64,000 nt of DNA. It comes from Ichthyophis bannanicus. Taxonomy: Eukaryota > Chordata > Amphibia > Gymnophiona > Ichthyophiidae. Of the stretch, positions 32,810-43,439 are shown in pieces. The DNA is taken from NCBI GenBank assembly GCA_033557465.1, contig CM066031.1, forward strand, positions 170,965,043 to 171,029,042, read 5' to 3'. The first letter of the stretch is position 1; each line of letters starts with the position of its first letter. The position numbers were made by a program, and so were the translations under genes. Under the pieces are notes generated by a model that worked only from the letters and a program-made list of their open reading frames with translations, was not told the origin of the DNA and made no database searches.

Positions 32810-33470
32810 CCGCAATAACAATGGACTGGTGGGTGCTGGAGATCATCCACAAAGGTTATGCACTGGAATTCTCCCAACCGCTGGCGGAATCTTTTGTGGT
32901 GTCCCCATGCGGAGCTCAAGCAAAGAGGGAGGCAGTAAGTGACACACTTCAACACTTGCTGCGTCTTCAAGCAGTGGTTCCAGTACCCGGAGACCAGTGC
33001 GGATTAGGACAATACTCGATTTATTTTGTGGTTCCCAAGAAAGAGGGATCCTTTCGACCCATTCTCGATCTCAAGCATGTGAACCGTTGCTTGAGGGTGC
33101 CGCATTTCCGGATGGAAACACTCAGATCGGTGATTCGGGCGGTAAAGCTGGGCGAGGTGCTTTTTTTCCATAGATCTAACGGAGGCTTATCTCCACATTC
33201 CTATCAGGCCAGATCATCAGAGATTCTTGTGCTTTGCTGTTCCCATGGGGCACTTTCAGTTCCGGGCATTGCCTTTTGGGCTGGATTCAGCGCCGCGTGC
33301 GTTCACAAAGGTGATGGTAGTGGTTGCAGCAGTGTTGCGAAAGGAAGGGATTCGAGTGCATCTCTACCTGGACAACTGGTTGATTCGAGCAGGGTCCAAG
33401 GCAGAGTCAGTCGAAGTGACTGGGCGAGTCGTGGAATTCCTGGAACGGCTTGGGTGGTAAACCAGGCCAA
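32810..33470 (+). pseudogene. DIRS reverse transcriptase, frameshifted
   Basis: 32821-33170 reads WVLEIIHKGYALE, KREAVSDTLQHLLRL, GQYSIYFVVPKKEGSFRPIL and HFRMETLRSVIRAVKLGE. A frameshift falls in motif A (the T-run near 33163; the Asp-containing SLDLTEAYLHIPI-type block is split). 33227-33460 continues FAVPMGHFQFRALPFGLDSA (motif B region), then VHLYLDNWLIRA. Motif C is YLDN rather than the YLDD expected from related copies, so the second catalytic Asp is lost. Confidence 0.87.
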
Positions 33471-34440
33471 GAGTCGGTTGCAGCCGGTGAGGCGCTTGGT
33501 GTATCTCGGGGCCTTGTTCGATACGGACGCCAGGTCTGTAATTCTGCCCGAGTACAGGGTGCAAAAGATCTTAGGGCAGGTATGGGCGTTTTTATGCATG
33601 AAGACTCCAACAGCGTGGCACTACTTGCGGCGGCCTTGGACCTGGTGCCATGGGCCAGAACTCATATGTGTCCGCTTCAGCAGGCGCTGCTATCCAGGTG
33701 GTCTCCGCAGGATCATCCACTGTCTCGGAGACTAGTGTGTCCAGAGGAAGTAAGCCTCAGTTTGGAGTGGTGGCTGGATCCCAGACATCTTCAAGCAGGC
33801 ATGCCTCTGGAGCAGCCGGATTGGGTTTTGGTCACCACGGATGCCAGTCTCTCGGGCTGGTGGGTGCATTGTCTGTCTCACGTAGCGTAAGGCAGCTGAT
33901 CCTCTGAGAGCGGATGGTCGATCAGTCGCCTGGAGATGAGAGCGGTGCGTTTGGCACTGCAGGATTTCAAAGGTCTGGTGGTGGGGAAAGCAGTTCGCGT
34001 TTTCTCTGACAATGCGGTGACGGTGTCCTATATCAACCGACAGGGTGGCATGGGCAGTGCTACCTTGCTGGAAGAGAGGCAACAGTTGATGCAATGGGCG
34101 GAAAACCATCTGGTAGCCCTTAGCAGCAGCACATGTGACAGGAAAGGACAATATGCAGGCTGACTATCTCAGACAAAATATATTAGATCCGGGAGAGTAG
34201 GAGCTAAACGTGGCGGTCTTTCACAACATTACTGTGTGGTGGGGACAGCCGGTCATGGATCTGATGGCCACTCTCGCCAATACCAAGGCTGTGCGGTTCT
34301 TCAGCAGGCACAGGGAACACATATCAGAGGGGCTCAGTGGTCTGGTGCAACTTTGGCAGACGGGCAAGCTGCTATATGTGTTTCCACCATGGCCGATAAT
34401 CGGTCGGGTCATTCGGAGGATATGAGTTCACAATGGGCAG
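33471..34440 (+). pseudogene. DIRS RNase H and connection domain, broken
   Basis: Frames after RT read SRLQPVRRLVYLGALFDT-type connection sequence, then VLVTTDASLSGWWVHCLSHV (the RNase H Asp in TTDAS), LEMRAVRLALQDFKGL (Glu) and VRVFSDNAVTVSYINRQGG (Asp, SDN). The stretch QPVMDLMATLANTKAVRFFS to YVFPPWPIIGRV follows, the usual tail of DIRS RT-RNase H polyproteins. RNase H removes the RNA strand during reverse transcription. Several frame changes and stops are present. Confidence 0.82.
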
Positions 34441-34499
34441 GTAATTCTCATTGCACCTGATTGGCCAAGGAGGCCTTGGTATGCGGATCTGGTGAGGCT

Positions 34500-35640
34500 T
34501 CTCTGGTTCATCCTTGGAGGCTTCCCAGTCTGTTCTATTTGTTGAGTCAAGGCCCAGTTTTAATGCCGCAGGTGGATTGGTTCTCGCTTACGGCTTGGCT
34601 CTTGAGAGGGAACGGTTGCAGCGTCGGGGGTACTCGGGGTCGGTAATAGCTACTATGTTGAAGTCCAAGAGGAGTTCTACGTCCCTGTCTTATAATCATA
34701 TTTGGCGCATTTTTTGAAGGTTGGTGTGAGGAAAGGGGCGTTAAGCCGTTCTCCGTGGTGTTGCGAGACATATTGCTGTTTCTGCAGGAGGGGCTGGATA
34801 GGGGTCTAGCCCTCGGTTCTCTCAAGGTTCAACTGGCAGCCCTGGCGTGCTTTAGAGGCCGGGTGCAAGGTAGTGTCTTGGCAACACATCCAAATGTACT
34901 GTGTTTCCTTAGGGCAGCTCAGCATGTGAGGCCGCCAGTTAGACTGGTAGTTTCTGCCTGGGATTTGAACTTGGTCCTAGAGGCGCTGGCGCAGCCACCT
35001 TTTGAGCCAGCGGTGGCAGTGAGCTTAAGAGACTTCCTTGGAAAACTGCTTTCCTGGTGGCATTGTGCTCGGCGAGAAGGATTTCGGATCTGCAAGCGCT
35101 CTCATGTAGGGAGCCGTATATTAATTTTTCGGCGGAGAAGGTGATGTTGCAGACAGTACCCTCTTTTCTTACGAAGGTGGTTTCTGGTTTTCACTTGAAT
35201 CAGCCAGTTTTGCTTCCGACCTTTCAAAATCTTGGAAGGGGATGGGAAGGATTGTTTACTTCGAAGACTGGTGCTCTGTAGGTGCCTTAAGAGGACGGAG
35301 TCGTTTTCGGAAAACGGACAGGTGGTTGGTGATTTTTGGAGGACCACGTAAAGGGGAGGTGGCTTCCAAAGCTTCAGTTGCCCAGTGGGTGAAACAGGCT
35401 ATTGTGGCAGCATATACTGCACGTGGAAAGTCTCCTCCCAGGGGTCTCAGAGCTCATTCTACTAGAGGCCAAGCAGCATCTTGGGTGGAGTTTGCGTTGG
35501 TACCGCCTGTGGATATCTGTCGGGCGGCAATTTGGTCGTCTCTCCACACCTTTGCGAAGCATTATCGATTAGATGTTCAGGCTAGGGGAAACATAAATGT
35601 AGGGGCCTCAGCCATATTGGCGGGGCCCTCCCGGGGTTAG
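34500..35640 (+). pseudogene. DIRS tyrosine recombinase, broken
   Basis: 34514-34717 carries YSGSVIATMLKSKRSSTSLS and YNHIWRIF of the N-terminal arm-binding domain. 34755-35050 continues LRDILLFLQEGLDRGLALGS and LKVQLAALACFRG. In the other frame, 35057-35281 has ALCSARRISDLQALS, with the first catalytic Arg. 35242-35640 has RGLRAHSTRGQAASW (the HxxR pair) and DICRAAIWSSLHTFAKHYRL, in which the Tyr of HYRL is the expected nucleophile. The R, HxxR and Y residues are thus all present, but spread over two frames with a stop near 34715. It would integrate the circular cDNA. Confidence 0.87.
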
Positions 35641-35654
35641 GTACTGCTCTGGTA

Positions 35655-35760
35655 CTTCCCTTCGGTTCCTGGACTGGCCCGGAGAGATGAAGAGGAAGGA
35701 GAAATTAGACCTTACCTGCTAACTGTCTTTCCTTGAGTTCTCTCCGGGCCAGTCCAGGGC
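35655..35760 (+). repeat. Internal complementary region of DIRS
   Basis: GGTTCCTGGACTGGCCCGG up to AGATGAAGAGGA is the complement of the left end. GGAGAAATTAGACCTTACC up to GAGTTCTCTCCGGGCC is the complement of the right end. The junction near 35697-35700 defines the ends of the element. Confidence 0.88.
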
Positions 35761-35769
35761 CCACCCAGT

Positions 35770-36168
35770 TCATTTGTGTGTTTGGTCGGGTTGCCTACTG
35801 ACACTGGCGTTCGTTCAAGGCTTTTTGTCGGTGAGTTCAGTAATTGAAAGAGATGTCTGGAGGGGAGGCTAGGAGTGGGATTGGCCTGGCATCCAGGTTT
35901 TCGGGGCGGCTCTGCTTTCGATTCTCCCTTCCTAGGACGGGAAGGAGGGTAGGGGTTGTTCTGAAAAAAGAGAAAGAAAAAAATATAGAAGGAGGAGATA
36001 AAATGAAGTGTATATATTGAGAGAAAATGAGAAGAGTGGATAGCAAGAAGGTAGTAAATAAATAATACATTGGTAGGTCAAAGGTTTATGGGTTTTTGTT
36101 TGGTTTTCAAATTAGTTTAAGGTTATTGAATGGTGTATAGGTAAGGGCAAGCTGCTTTGTCAATAGAA
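35770..36168. other. DIRS 3' non-coding spacer
   Basis: AT-rich sequence between the internal complementary region and the right terminal repeat. No frame or motif of note. Confidence 0.5.
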
Positions 36169-36255
36169 GACTCAGGGGCTTGTTTACAAAGCCGCGGTAG
36201 CGGTTCGCGATCGTTATCGGAGCTGCGGCCCCCTTTGTAAACAAGCCCCTGAGTC
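36169..36255. mobile_element. 87-bp palindromic MITE
   Basis: Inverted arms GACTCAGGGGCTTGTTTAC and GTAAACAAGCCCCTGAGTC around a CpG-rich centre. It adjoins the inner edge of the DIRS right repeat. Superfamily not assigned. Confidence 0.6.
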
Positions 36256-36401
36256 TCTGGCACCAGGGGGAGCTGGATAGGCTCTCAGCAAGACTCTGTA
36301 ATTCAGTCCTCAGCTGCTGGAGGGGGCTGACTACCCTACGGTTCCTGGACTGGCCCGGAGAGAACTCAAAGACAATTAGTAGGTAAGGTCTAATTTCTCC
36401 T
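36252..36401 (+). repeat. Right inverted terminal repeat of DIRS
   Basis: Inverted copy of 30597-30720 plus an outer extension (AGAACTCAAAGACAATTAGT through TAATTTCTCC) whose complement is in the internal complementary region. Confidence 0.85.
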
Positions 36402-36409
36402 TTATGGAC

Positions 36410-37470
36410 CTTTCCTTCAGGAACTTGCCCAAACCTTTTTTAAATCTAGCTACACTAACAGCTTTTACTACATCCTCCGGTAACAAATTCCAGAGTTTGA
36501 TTACACGTTGAGTGAAAAGAAAATATTTTTTCTTATTAGCCTTAAATAGGTTACCTGTAGCTTCATTGCATGTGCCCTAGTCTTTTTATATTCTGATGAC
36601 GTAAACAACTGATCTACGTTTACCCATTCCACTCCATTCATTAATTTATAGACCTCTCTCATATTTCCCCTCAGCCGTCTCTTTTCCAGGTTGAAGAGCC
36701 CTAACCTTTTTTAGCCTCTCTTCATAGGAGTATCCTTCCATCCCCTTTACCATTTTGGTGGCTCTTCTCTGTACCTTTTTCTAATAACGCTATATCCTTT
36801 TTAAGATATGGCGACCAGAATTGCACACAATATTCAAGGTGTGATCGCACCATGGAACGATACAGAGGCATTATAATATCCTTTGTTTTATTTTCCATTC
36901 CTTTCCTTTCCTTATGATACCTGGCATTCTATTTGCTCTCTTGGCCACCGCTGCATACTGGTTTTAACATGTTATCCACGATGACGCCTAAATCTTTTTC
37001 CTGGGTGGTGGTTCCCAATGTGGAACCTTGCATTGTGTAACCATAGTTTGGGTTGTTCTTTCCAAGGTGCATAACTTTGCATTTGTCCACATTAAATTTC
37101 ATCTGCCATTTGGATGCCCAGTCTTCCAATTTATCAAGAGCCTCTTGCAATTTTCCACAATCCTCTTGGGTTTTAACAACTTTAGTTTTGTGTCATCTGC
37201 AAATTTGATAACCTCACTCGTTATTCCCTTTTCTAGATCATTTATGAATATATCAAAAAGCAGCGGACCCAGCACAGATCCCTGCAGTACTCCACTATTC
37301 ACCTTTCTACATTGGGAAAATTAGCCATTTAACCCTACCCTATGCTTTCTATCTTTTAACCAGTTCCTGATCCACAATAGTACACTGCCTCCTATCCCAT
37401 GACTTTTTAGTTTCGCCAAAAGTCTCTGATGGATCTTGTCAAAGATTTCTAAAAGTCCAGATACACTATA
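36410..37470 (-). pseudogene. CR1 ORF2 C-terminal remnant
   Basis: Minus-strand frames read [20 protein letters not shown] (motif B) and [13 protein letters not shown] (motif C, FADD) at 37302-37099, then [20 protein letters not shown] and TTQEKDLGVIVDNMLK at 37150-36929. Towards 36420 the thumb and C-terminal block continues through stops. Sequence upstream of motif B decays near 37380-37470 and is cut by the next DIRS fragment. Confidence 0.82.
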
Positions 37471-37479
37471 TCAGGCATG

Positions 37480-39580
37480 TCCAACTTCGAACAGGTCGTG
37501 ATCTACGTGGGTGTCGTCACTCAGGCCTGAAGCTCTGAGGCATGCCCATCGTCTGGCGGAGATAGCAGTGCCTGCGGTCCGTACTGATGTATCAAAGGCT
37601 GTGCTAGCCAGGTGTGTGTTGCATTCTGAGATGTCAGCGAGAGAGCTCGCAATCAATGCCTGTGTCTTCTTAGGAAGGGCTGTGATTGCATTTTTGATGT
37701 TCGCCACGCAGGTGTCCTGGAACAGGATGTGCTGAAACTGATGTGTGGCGATTCTGGCATTAAGCATCGCATCCTGGAAGGCCACCTTGCCTATGTCATC
37801 GAGGAGTTTCTGATCTCGTCCAGGTGGGTTGTTAGCATGGGTTCGCGAGGATCTAATCCTTTTTAGTGCGGAGGAGACAACGATGGATTGATGTGGCAGC
37901 TGTGGTATCATGAACCCCGGTGTGGGTTGGATTTGGTATTTGGAATCCAGCCTTCTGGAGAAGGGGCGTCCTGAGGCGGGGGTTTGCCACACTCTGAGGT
38001 AGTTATCCCGAAGCTTGCGGTGCATCGGTAGAGCAAAGGAATGCTTGGGAAAGGAGAGGTATTTCAGGACCTCTGGATCCGGTTCCTCGGGCTGTTCGGG
38101 CGAAGTCAAAGCCAGTGCGGATGCCACCTTCTGCAAAAAATTGGGATAGGATCGGTCCTCTGGGGGCGGAGGGGGTCCTTCAGGCTCTGGGGAGTGTATG
38201 CTCTCTGGGGCGTTCCGGTCATTGGAAGTGGAGCCCACAATGGTTTCGATGTCCCGCTCTTCGGCTGTGCTGTCCGGGGAAGGGTTGGCCGGAGAGTAGT
38301 GCGCTGGTGCCGTTGTTAAATCACGGTCCTGTGAGCCTCTAGGGGGGACTTAGAGCGAGACCTGGCAGTAGAGACCGCGGAAGGCTGGGATCTGGAAGTT
38401 GCAGGGTGGTGGGCGGTCTGCTTAACTATCTGTGTGAGTAGCTTCAGTATAGCAGAGCTGTTGGCAGAGTCTGTGGTATGGCTGCAAGACCTCACCTGGC
38501 GGATCCTGCTGGTGCTGGCTGAATCCCCCCTGCTGGTCTTATGATATTTTTTGCGGTGCCTCTTGCAAGGCGGTTCAGAGCTGCATGCAGAGGATTTTGA
38601 GCTGACTGATCGCCTTCTGCGATGTCTGCTCTCTCTGTGATGTCGCCGGCGTTCGGCTCCGTTCATGCTGCTGCATATGCCCCGGATGCGAGAACACACT
38701 GTCTTGACCAGCTGCGGCGTCGGGAACAAGGGCCGGGTCCAGAGCGCAGAGTCCCGATGCAGGAAGCAGTCTCACTGAGGCCGGATAGGGGGCGGGGCTT
38801 CCATCAGCGTCGACTCCGGGGTTGCTCTGATGGCGGAGGGTGGAACTGGAAGACTGGTCCTTTCGGCGGTGGGCGGAGCTGGAGGACGTCTCCCGAGCAC
38901 CATTACCGGCTACCACATGGCCACGAGGGGAAGAGGTAGAAGGCCCACTAAACGCCGGGTCAGCAGTCCCGGACACACCGGTTTTCGGAGGGGCAGGCCT
39001 TATTTCGGCGTTGCCGCGGGCAACTGGAAGGCTTGCCTTTGGAGCCGCGGAGGAGGCCGTCAGTGGGGTGCGGCTGGGGACGGAGGCCTTATTGGGCGCA
39101 TCCCGCGCCGGAGCCCCGGCAGGAGCCTCTGCAGTTGCAGTGGTGGCACGGCTGGGGATGGAGGCCCTTTCGGGCACATCCTGAGCCGGTGGAGGGCTGG
39201 CGACGCCTAGAGGGCCAGGTTCGGGGCCCAGACACGTCCTGGGATGCCCTTTCTTCTTGTTGGTATTGGCTGAGGAGCCTCCGCAGTGAATGCAGCCGTG
39301 TGAAGAATCGTAAGTTCTGTTGCCGCATCACGGGCACTTTTTAAAATCGGGTTTAGGCATGGATAACTAATGTTGAAGAAAAATAAAAAAAAACAAAGGT
39401 GTGTAGGAGAGCAGGGTCCGTCTTGCTGGCAAGGCGGAAGGAAGAAGACTGGCCGGACTAGGGGCGGGTCGAGGAGGTGGGCTACCTGGGCATGCTCAGA
39501 GTTCTGAGCTCTAGAGAGCACTTCCGTATGGCGCCGCCCGAAGGATGTCACCAGGTGTGGCTGACGCAATCCTGCTAGTC
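37480..39580 (-). mobile_element. DIRS fragment, gag region only
   Basis: Minus-strand DIRS-type sequence with the gag region but no RT, RNase H or recombinase. It abuts CR1 on the left and L1 on the right. The right limit (about 39575) probably lies close to the element's leader. It is a different subfamily from the DIRS at 30597: the gag is only distantly similar. Confidence 0.7.
37485..39345 (-). pseudogene. DIRS gag-like protein remnant
   Basis: Translation from the minus-strand ATG near 39358 gives MPKPDFKKCP, a TGA stop, then CGNRTYDSSHGCIHCGG, a C-x2-C...C-x2-C zinc ribbon with a stop inside. A Pro/Ala/Ser-rich linker (39177-38575) and an Arg/Ser-rich block (38729-38316: RRRHHRESRHRRRRS) follow. 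The open frame 38238-37471 (255 codons) has KYLSFPKHSFALPMHRKLRD, DDIGKVAFQDAMLNARIATH, and RTAGTAISARRWACLRASGL, which corresponds to the gag segment just before the LPFKG block in related elements, where this copy ends. Confidence 0.72.
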
Positions 39581-41089
39581 CATGGAGAAGGATCTTTATC
39601 TTCCTGTACTTCTCGGCTACTTATCATTTATCGGCCTATCCATTCTCTCCTCCTCTGCTGCATCTACAGTGTTAGATCACATTCCCATAGACAGTGGGTG
39701 TTCTTAGCATCCCCATTCTGTATTTCGCTACTACAAAGCTTCCTATAGTATTTTCTAAACACCTTCCGAATGTCATCGCTGTACACCATCTCCCTCTTCG
39801 CATTTCTTATACTACTGATATTACTTTGTTGCGTTCTAGCTTTGTCTGCTTGTCAGTACCTTGAGCTTTTTTTCCTCCTTCAATATATGTCTGTTTAAGC
39901 ACATTCAATTCATTCGCTATAGCACTGGCTCTCAACCTACTAAGCTCCACCCTCAGTGTTGATAAGTTAGCCAAAACCTTCAAATTACAATCACTCTGAC
40001 TCTCTTCCAATCACCTAATGCTATGCGTTAGATCTTGCTCTGCCTGTTCACGTGCTCTTTTGGCCTTTACTGCTATCACTATCAAATGCCCCCTTACCAC
40101 TGCCCTGAGGCCATCCCAGACAGTGCCTAATGCCACCTTCCCATTTGCATTGAATGAATGTATTCCTTTATGACTTTAATACTGTCCACATTTTCTGCTT
40201 CCTCCATTGAGGCTGTCATCTCGAAAATCCAAACTAAAAGTGATAGTCGCCAGAGCACGGTCTGTCCACGTTGTTGACCCATGCTCCACTTCCCTCACTC
40301 TTGATATCCATCCTCCACTTGCCCAGATCATATCTATTTTACTTTATGAGCCATGAGGGTTCAAACAGAAAGTGTATCCTCGTTTCCCAGGATGCCTGCA
40401 TCTCCATAGACCAGGGGTCTGCAACCTTTAAGACGTAAAGAGCCACTTGGACCCGTTTCCGAAGGGAAAAAAAAACCTGGGAGCCGCAAAACCATTGCGA
40501 CATTTAAAACAAATCTAACACTGCATATATTGTTTCTTACCTTAATGCTATATACGACCCCCTACTTTTCCTGTTAAAATATAGGTGTTTGGCCTATACT
40601 CGCCGTATAAGACTACCCGTCTTCCTTCACACACCAAAAAAAAAAACGCCAGAAAATATCACAACAACAAGTAACAATATTTGATTTCAAAATTATGATG
40701 ATTTTGTAGTCAAATCACTAATATGAAATAAAATTATTTTTTCTACCTTTGTTGTCTGACCAATTTATTCTTTGATCATGCTGGTCCCGATCTGAGGCTT
40801 CTGCTTTCCTGTCTTCTCTTAGCTCTCTTTCTGTGGTCTATGGTCCATCTGCCATTTCTTATCTCTTCTTTCGTTTTCTTCACTTCTTTCCATCAGCCTA
40901 TTTCCAGTCCCAGTAACCCTCCCCAATATCAGCCCCTTTCCAGTCCTCACTCCCAGTACCTTCCAGTGCTAATCCCCCCTCAACCCCAGTACCAGTGCTA
41001 GCCTCCCCTAATCAGCCCAATACCAGTCCTACCCCCCATCAGCTCATTACCAGTCCTAGCCTCCCCTAATCAGCTCATTTCCAGTGCTC

Positions 41090-41974
41090 GTCCCCTCAAC
41101 CCCATTACCAGTGCTCCATCCCTCCATGTCAGCCCCCTCCCTCCCTCCATCCATATCAGCTCCCTCCCTCGATGTCAGCCCCCTCCATCCCTCCATGTCA
41201 GCCCCCCTCCCTCCATCCATATCAGCTCCCTCCCTCCATGTCAGCCCCCTCCATCCCTCCATGTTAGCCCCCCTCCCTCCATCCATATCCGCTCCCTCCC
41301 TCCATGTCAGCCCCCCTCCCTCCATCCATCCATATCAGCGCCCTCCCTCCATGTCAGCCCCCCCTCCCTCCAGGTCAGCCCCCTCCATCCCTCCCTGTCA
41401 TGCCCCCCTACCTCCCGCCCTCCCTTCATATCTGCTCCCTCCCTCCATGTCAGCCCCTCCCTCCTTGTCTGCCCCCCTCCCTCCATGTCAGCCCCCTCCC
41501 TCCATCCATCCATATCTGCTCCCTCCCTCCATGTCAGCCCCTCCCTCCCACCATCCCTATCCGCTCCCGCCCTCCAAGTCACCCCCCCGCCCTCCATCCA
41601 TCCATATCTGCTCCCTCCCTCCATGTCAGCCCCCTCCCTCCCTCCATGTCAGCCCCCCTCCCTCCATCCATCCATATCTGCTCCCAACCTCCATGTCAGC
41701 CCCCCTCCCTCCATGTCAGCCCCCCCCCCCTCCATCCATCCATATCAGCTCTCTCCCTCCATGTCAGCCCCCCTCCCTCCATCCATCCATATCTGCTCCC
41801 TCCCTCCATGTCAGCCCCCCTTCCTCCATCCATATCTGCTCCCTCCCTCCATGTCAGCCCCCCTACCTCCATCCATCCATATCAGCTCCCTCCCTCCATG
41901 TCAGCCCCCTCCATCCCTCCATGTCAGCCCCCCTCCCTCCATCCATCCATATCTGCTCCCTCCCTCCATGTCAG
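41090..41974 (+). repeat. Pyrimidine-rich minisatellite
   Basis: Tandem, irregular units of about 30-50 bp built from CCCTCCCTCCATCCATCCAT, ATCTGCTCCCTCCCTCCATG and TCAGCCCCC. All three plus-strand frames are largely open, giving artefactual Pro/Ser-rich translations. It lies wholly inside the hAT element. Confidence 0.93.
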
Positions 41975-42240
41975 CTCCCTCCCTTCTTCTGCAGCCGCGG
42001 CTCTCTGCCTCTTAGGGAACCGCGGCTGTGCTTTTAAAATCATCTCGGAGCCCTTCCTGTCTTGACGGGCTCCGTGCAGCATTGTCCCGCCTCCAAAGGA
42101 AGTGGTAAACAACTTCCTTTAGAGGCGGGACAATGCTGCACGGAGCCCGTCAAGACAGGAAGGGCTCCGAGATGATTTTAAAAGCACAGCCGCGGTTCCC
42201 TAAGAGGCAGGGAGCCGCGGCTGCAGAAGAAGGGAGGGAG
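41975..42240. repeat. Long hairpin, 129-bp arms
   Basis: Arms 41975-42103 and 42112-42240 are inverted copies with two mismatches, around an 8-base loop, GGTAAACA. The left arm begins in the last minisatellite unit (CTCCCTCCCTTCTTCTGCAG) and the right arm returns to GGGAGGGAG, so the hairpin copies the minisatellite edge and subterminal hAT sequence. Confidence 0.93.
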
Positions 42241-43439
42241 CCCATAACGCCATAAATACCGGGCGGGCAGTGTGCTCCGGAGCCGCGGCAAAGGTGAGAA
42301 AGAGCCGCATGCGGCTCCGGAGCCGCGGGTTGCCGACCCCTGCCATAGACCTATCAATCCTAGCCTCTCTTCTACTCTAAGAAGACTCTTCCTCTTTCGT
42401 TTACTACCCATTAATCCTCCTCCCCCCCCACACTATTATCTAGGCGGGGGTTTATCGTTAGGTTATAATCCCCTCCAAGTATGATTGGGATACTCCCTAG
42501 TTTTTCCAATTCGCCCATCATGTGATCATAAAGTTAACCCTGCTTCTCACTGGGACCACACAAAGCAAGTACTCAGACTTCCCCTATCCCCACCTTGAGC
42601 CGCACCCCCGTACATTGCCCCTCCTTTCATCTATACTCTCCTACCACCTGATCTTTGACCCTCTCGCTCAGCTCTATGCCCACTCCACCCTTGCAGGGCT
42701 CTGCGTCCTCTAATAGAACATAGATATTTTTTTTGATTGAAGTAGTTGTTCTTGTTCCACTTTGAAATGTGTTTCTTGTATGCATATGATGTCTGCTTGT
42801 TGCCTTACTCCATCCTGCTCTAGTAATCTGCGGTTGCGCCAAGTTCTGAGACCCTTCACATTCACTGTTGTGACTTTCAAAGTTTATTCCTCCCCCCTGC
42901 TTTCCTACTCTCCTCCCCTTTCCCTCCCCTCCTGCTTCCAAGACCCTCTATCAAACTCCCACCCCTTTCTATCTCCCTCTATCCCACCCCTTCCTTTCCC
43001 TTCCCCTCCCTTTACACCCCACTCCTGAGGTTGTTTCTGGAGTAGTGCTCATCTTTCTGGATCCTGGAGTCCAGCCCCCTCTTCATCCCTCCCTCCATAA
43101 TTCTTCCTTCTCTACTTATCCCCTCATCCTCAACCCATTCATACGTTCCCCTCTCCCACCTACCTTCGTCCCTCCAAAATCACACCCTGTAACATACCCA
43201 CATTTATAAATCACCTGCGTTGCAAATTTTAATTCCTAAACTTTCATAACTCCAACAAAAACATATACAATGCTAACAATAGTTGTGATTCAGAAAAGAG
43301 TAAGTTAACACTCAGATAAGAGTTCCCCCTTAGAGTTCTAACGTTACCCTCAGTGTGTCCAAACATTCACAGCTTTCTCCCATGTGCTTTAAGTACCCCT
43401 ATTGCTAGTCTGTACTTTTCAGCATGGTTCTGTATTTAA

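Larger units (their letters stand above)
30597..36401 (+). mobile_element. Near-complete DIRS retrotransposon, 5.8 kb
   Basis: It has all hallmarks of DIRS: inverted terminal repeats (30597-30720 against 36252-36401), an internal complementary region (35655-35760) joining the complements of both ends, and gag, RT, RNase H and tyrosine recombinase in order. Integration into CR1 left no target-site duplication, as expected for recombinase-mediated insertion of a circular intermediate. Each coding region has at least one frameshift or stop, so the copy is dead. A short palindromic MITE (36169-36255) sits beside the right repeat. Confidence 0.92.
30424..37470 (-). mobile_element. CR1-clade LINE, split by a DIRS
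   Basis: Minus-strand CR1 of a second subfamily. Its 3' end (GCCATACTGGGTCAGACCAA on the plus strand) lies at 30424-30596, and the RT C-terminal and thumb regions at 36402-37470. CR1 sequence stops at the left end of the DIRS and resumes directly after its right end, so the DIRS jumped into this copy. Confidence 0.85.
40412..42342. mobile_element. Non-autonomous hAT element, 1931 bp
   Basis: Terminal inverted repeats CAGGGGTCTGCAACC and, from the other end, CAGGGGTCGGCAACC, the type seen in Tip100/Zaphod-group hAT elements. It is flanked by a perfect 8-bp duplication, CCATAGAC (40404-40411 and 42343-42350). There is no transposase; the interior holds a minisatellite of about 900 bp and a long hairpin. 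It is inserted in the L1 endonuclease region. Confidence 0.92.
39600..42900 (-). pseudogene. L1-like ORF2 endonuclease remnant, split by a hAT
   Basis: Near 42860-42760 the minus strand reads LEQDGVRQQADIICIQETHF, the L1 endonuclease block (ILxxLxxxxADIxxLQETH) with its catalytic Glu. Frame breaks follow to 42350. After the hAT, the region from 40400 down holds decayed PGKRGYTFYS- and SKIDMIW-like blocks (plus-strand TCCCAGGATGCCTGCATC onward), corresponding to the TFxSxxxSSRIDxI segment. Confidence 0.65.

Noticed and set aside
41090..41974. Tandem array resembling a CRISPR
   Set aside because: Units are variable in length, there are no unique spacers, and the array lies inside a vertebrate hAT element.
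41084..42065. Long Pro/Ser-rich open frames on the plus strand and Gly/Asp/Trp-rich frames on the minus strand
   Set aside because: They are translations of the minisatellite; all frames are open because the repeat contains few stop triplets.
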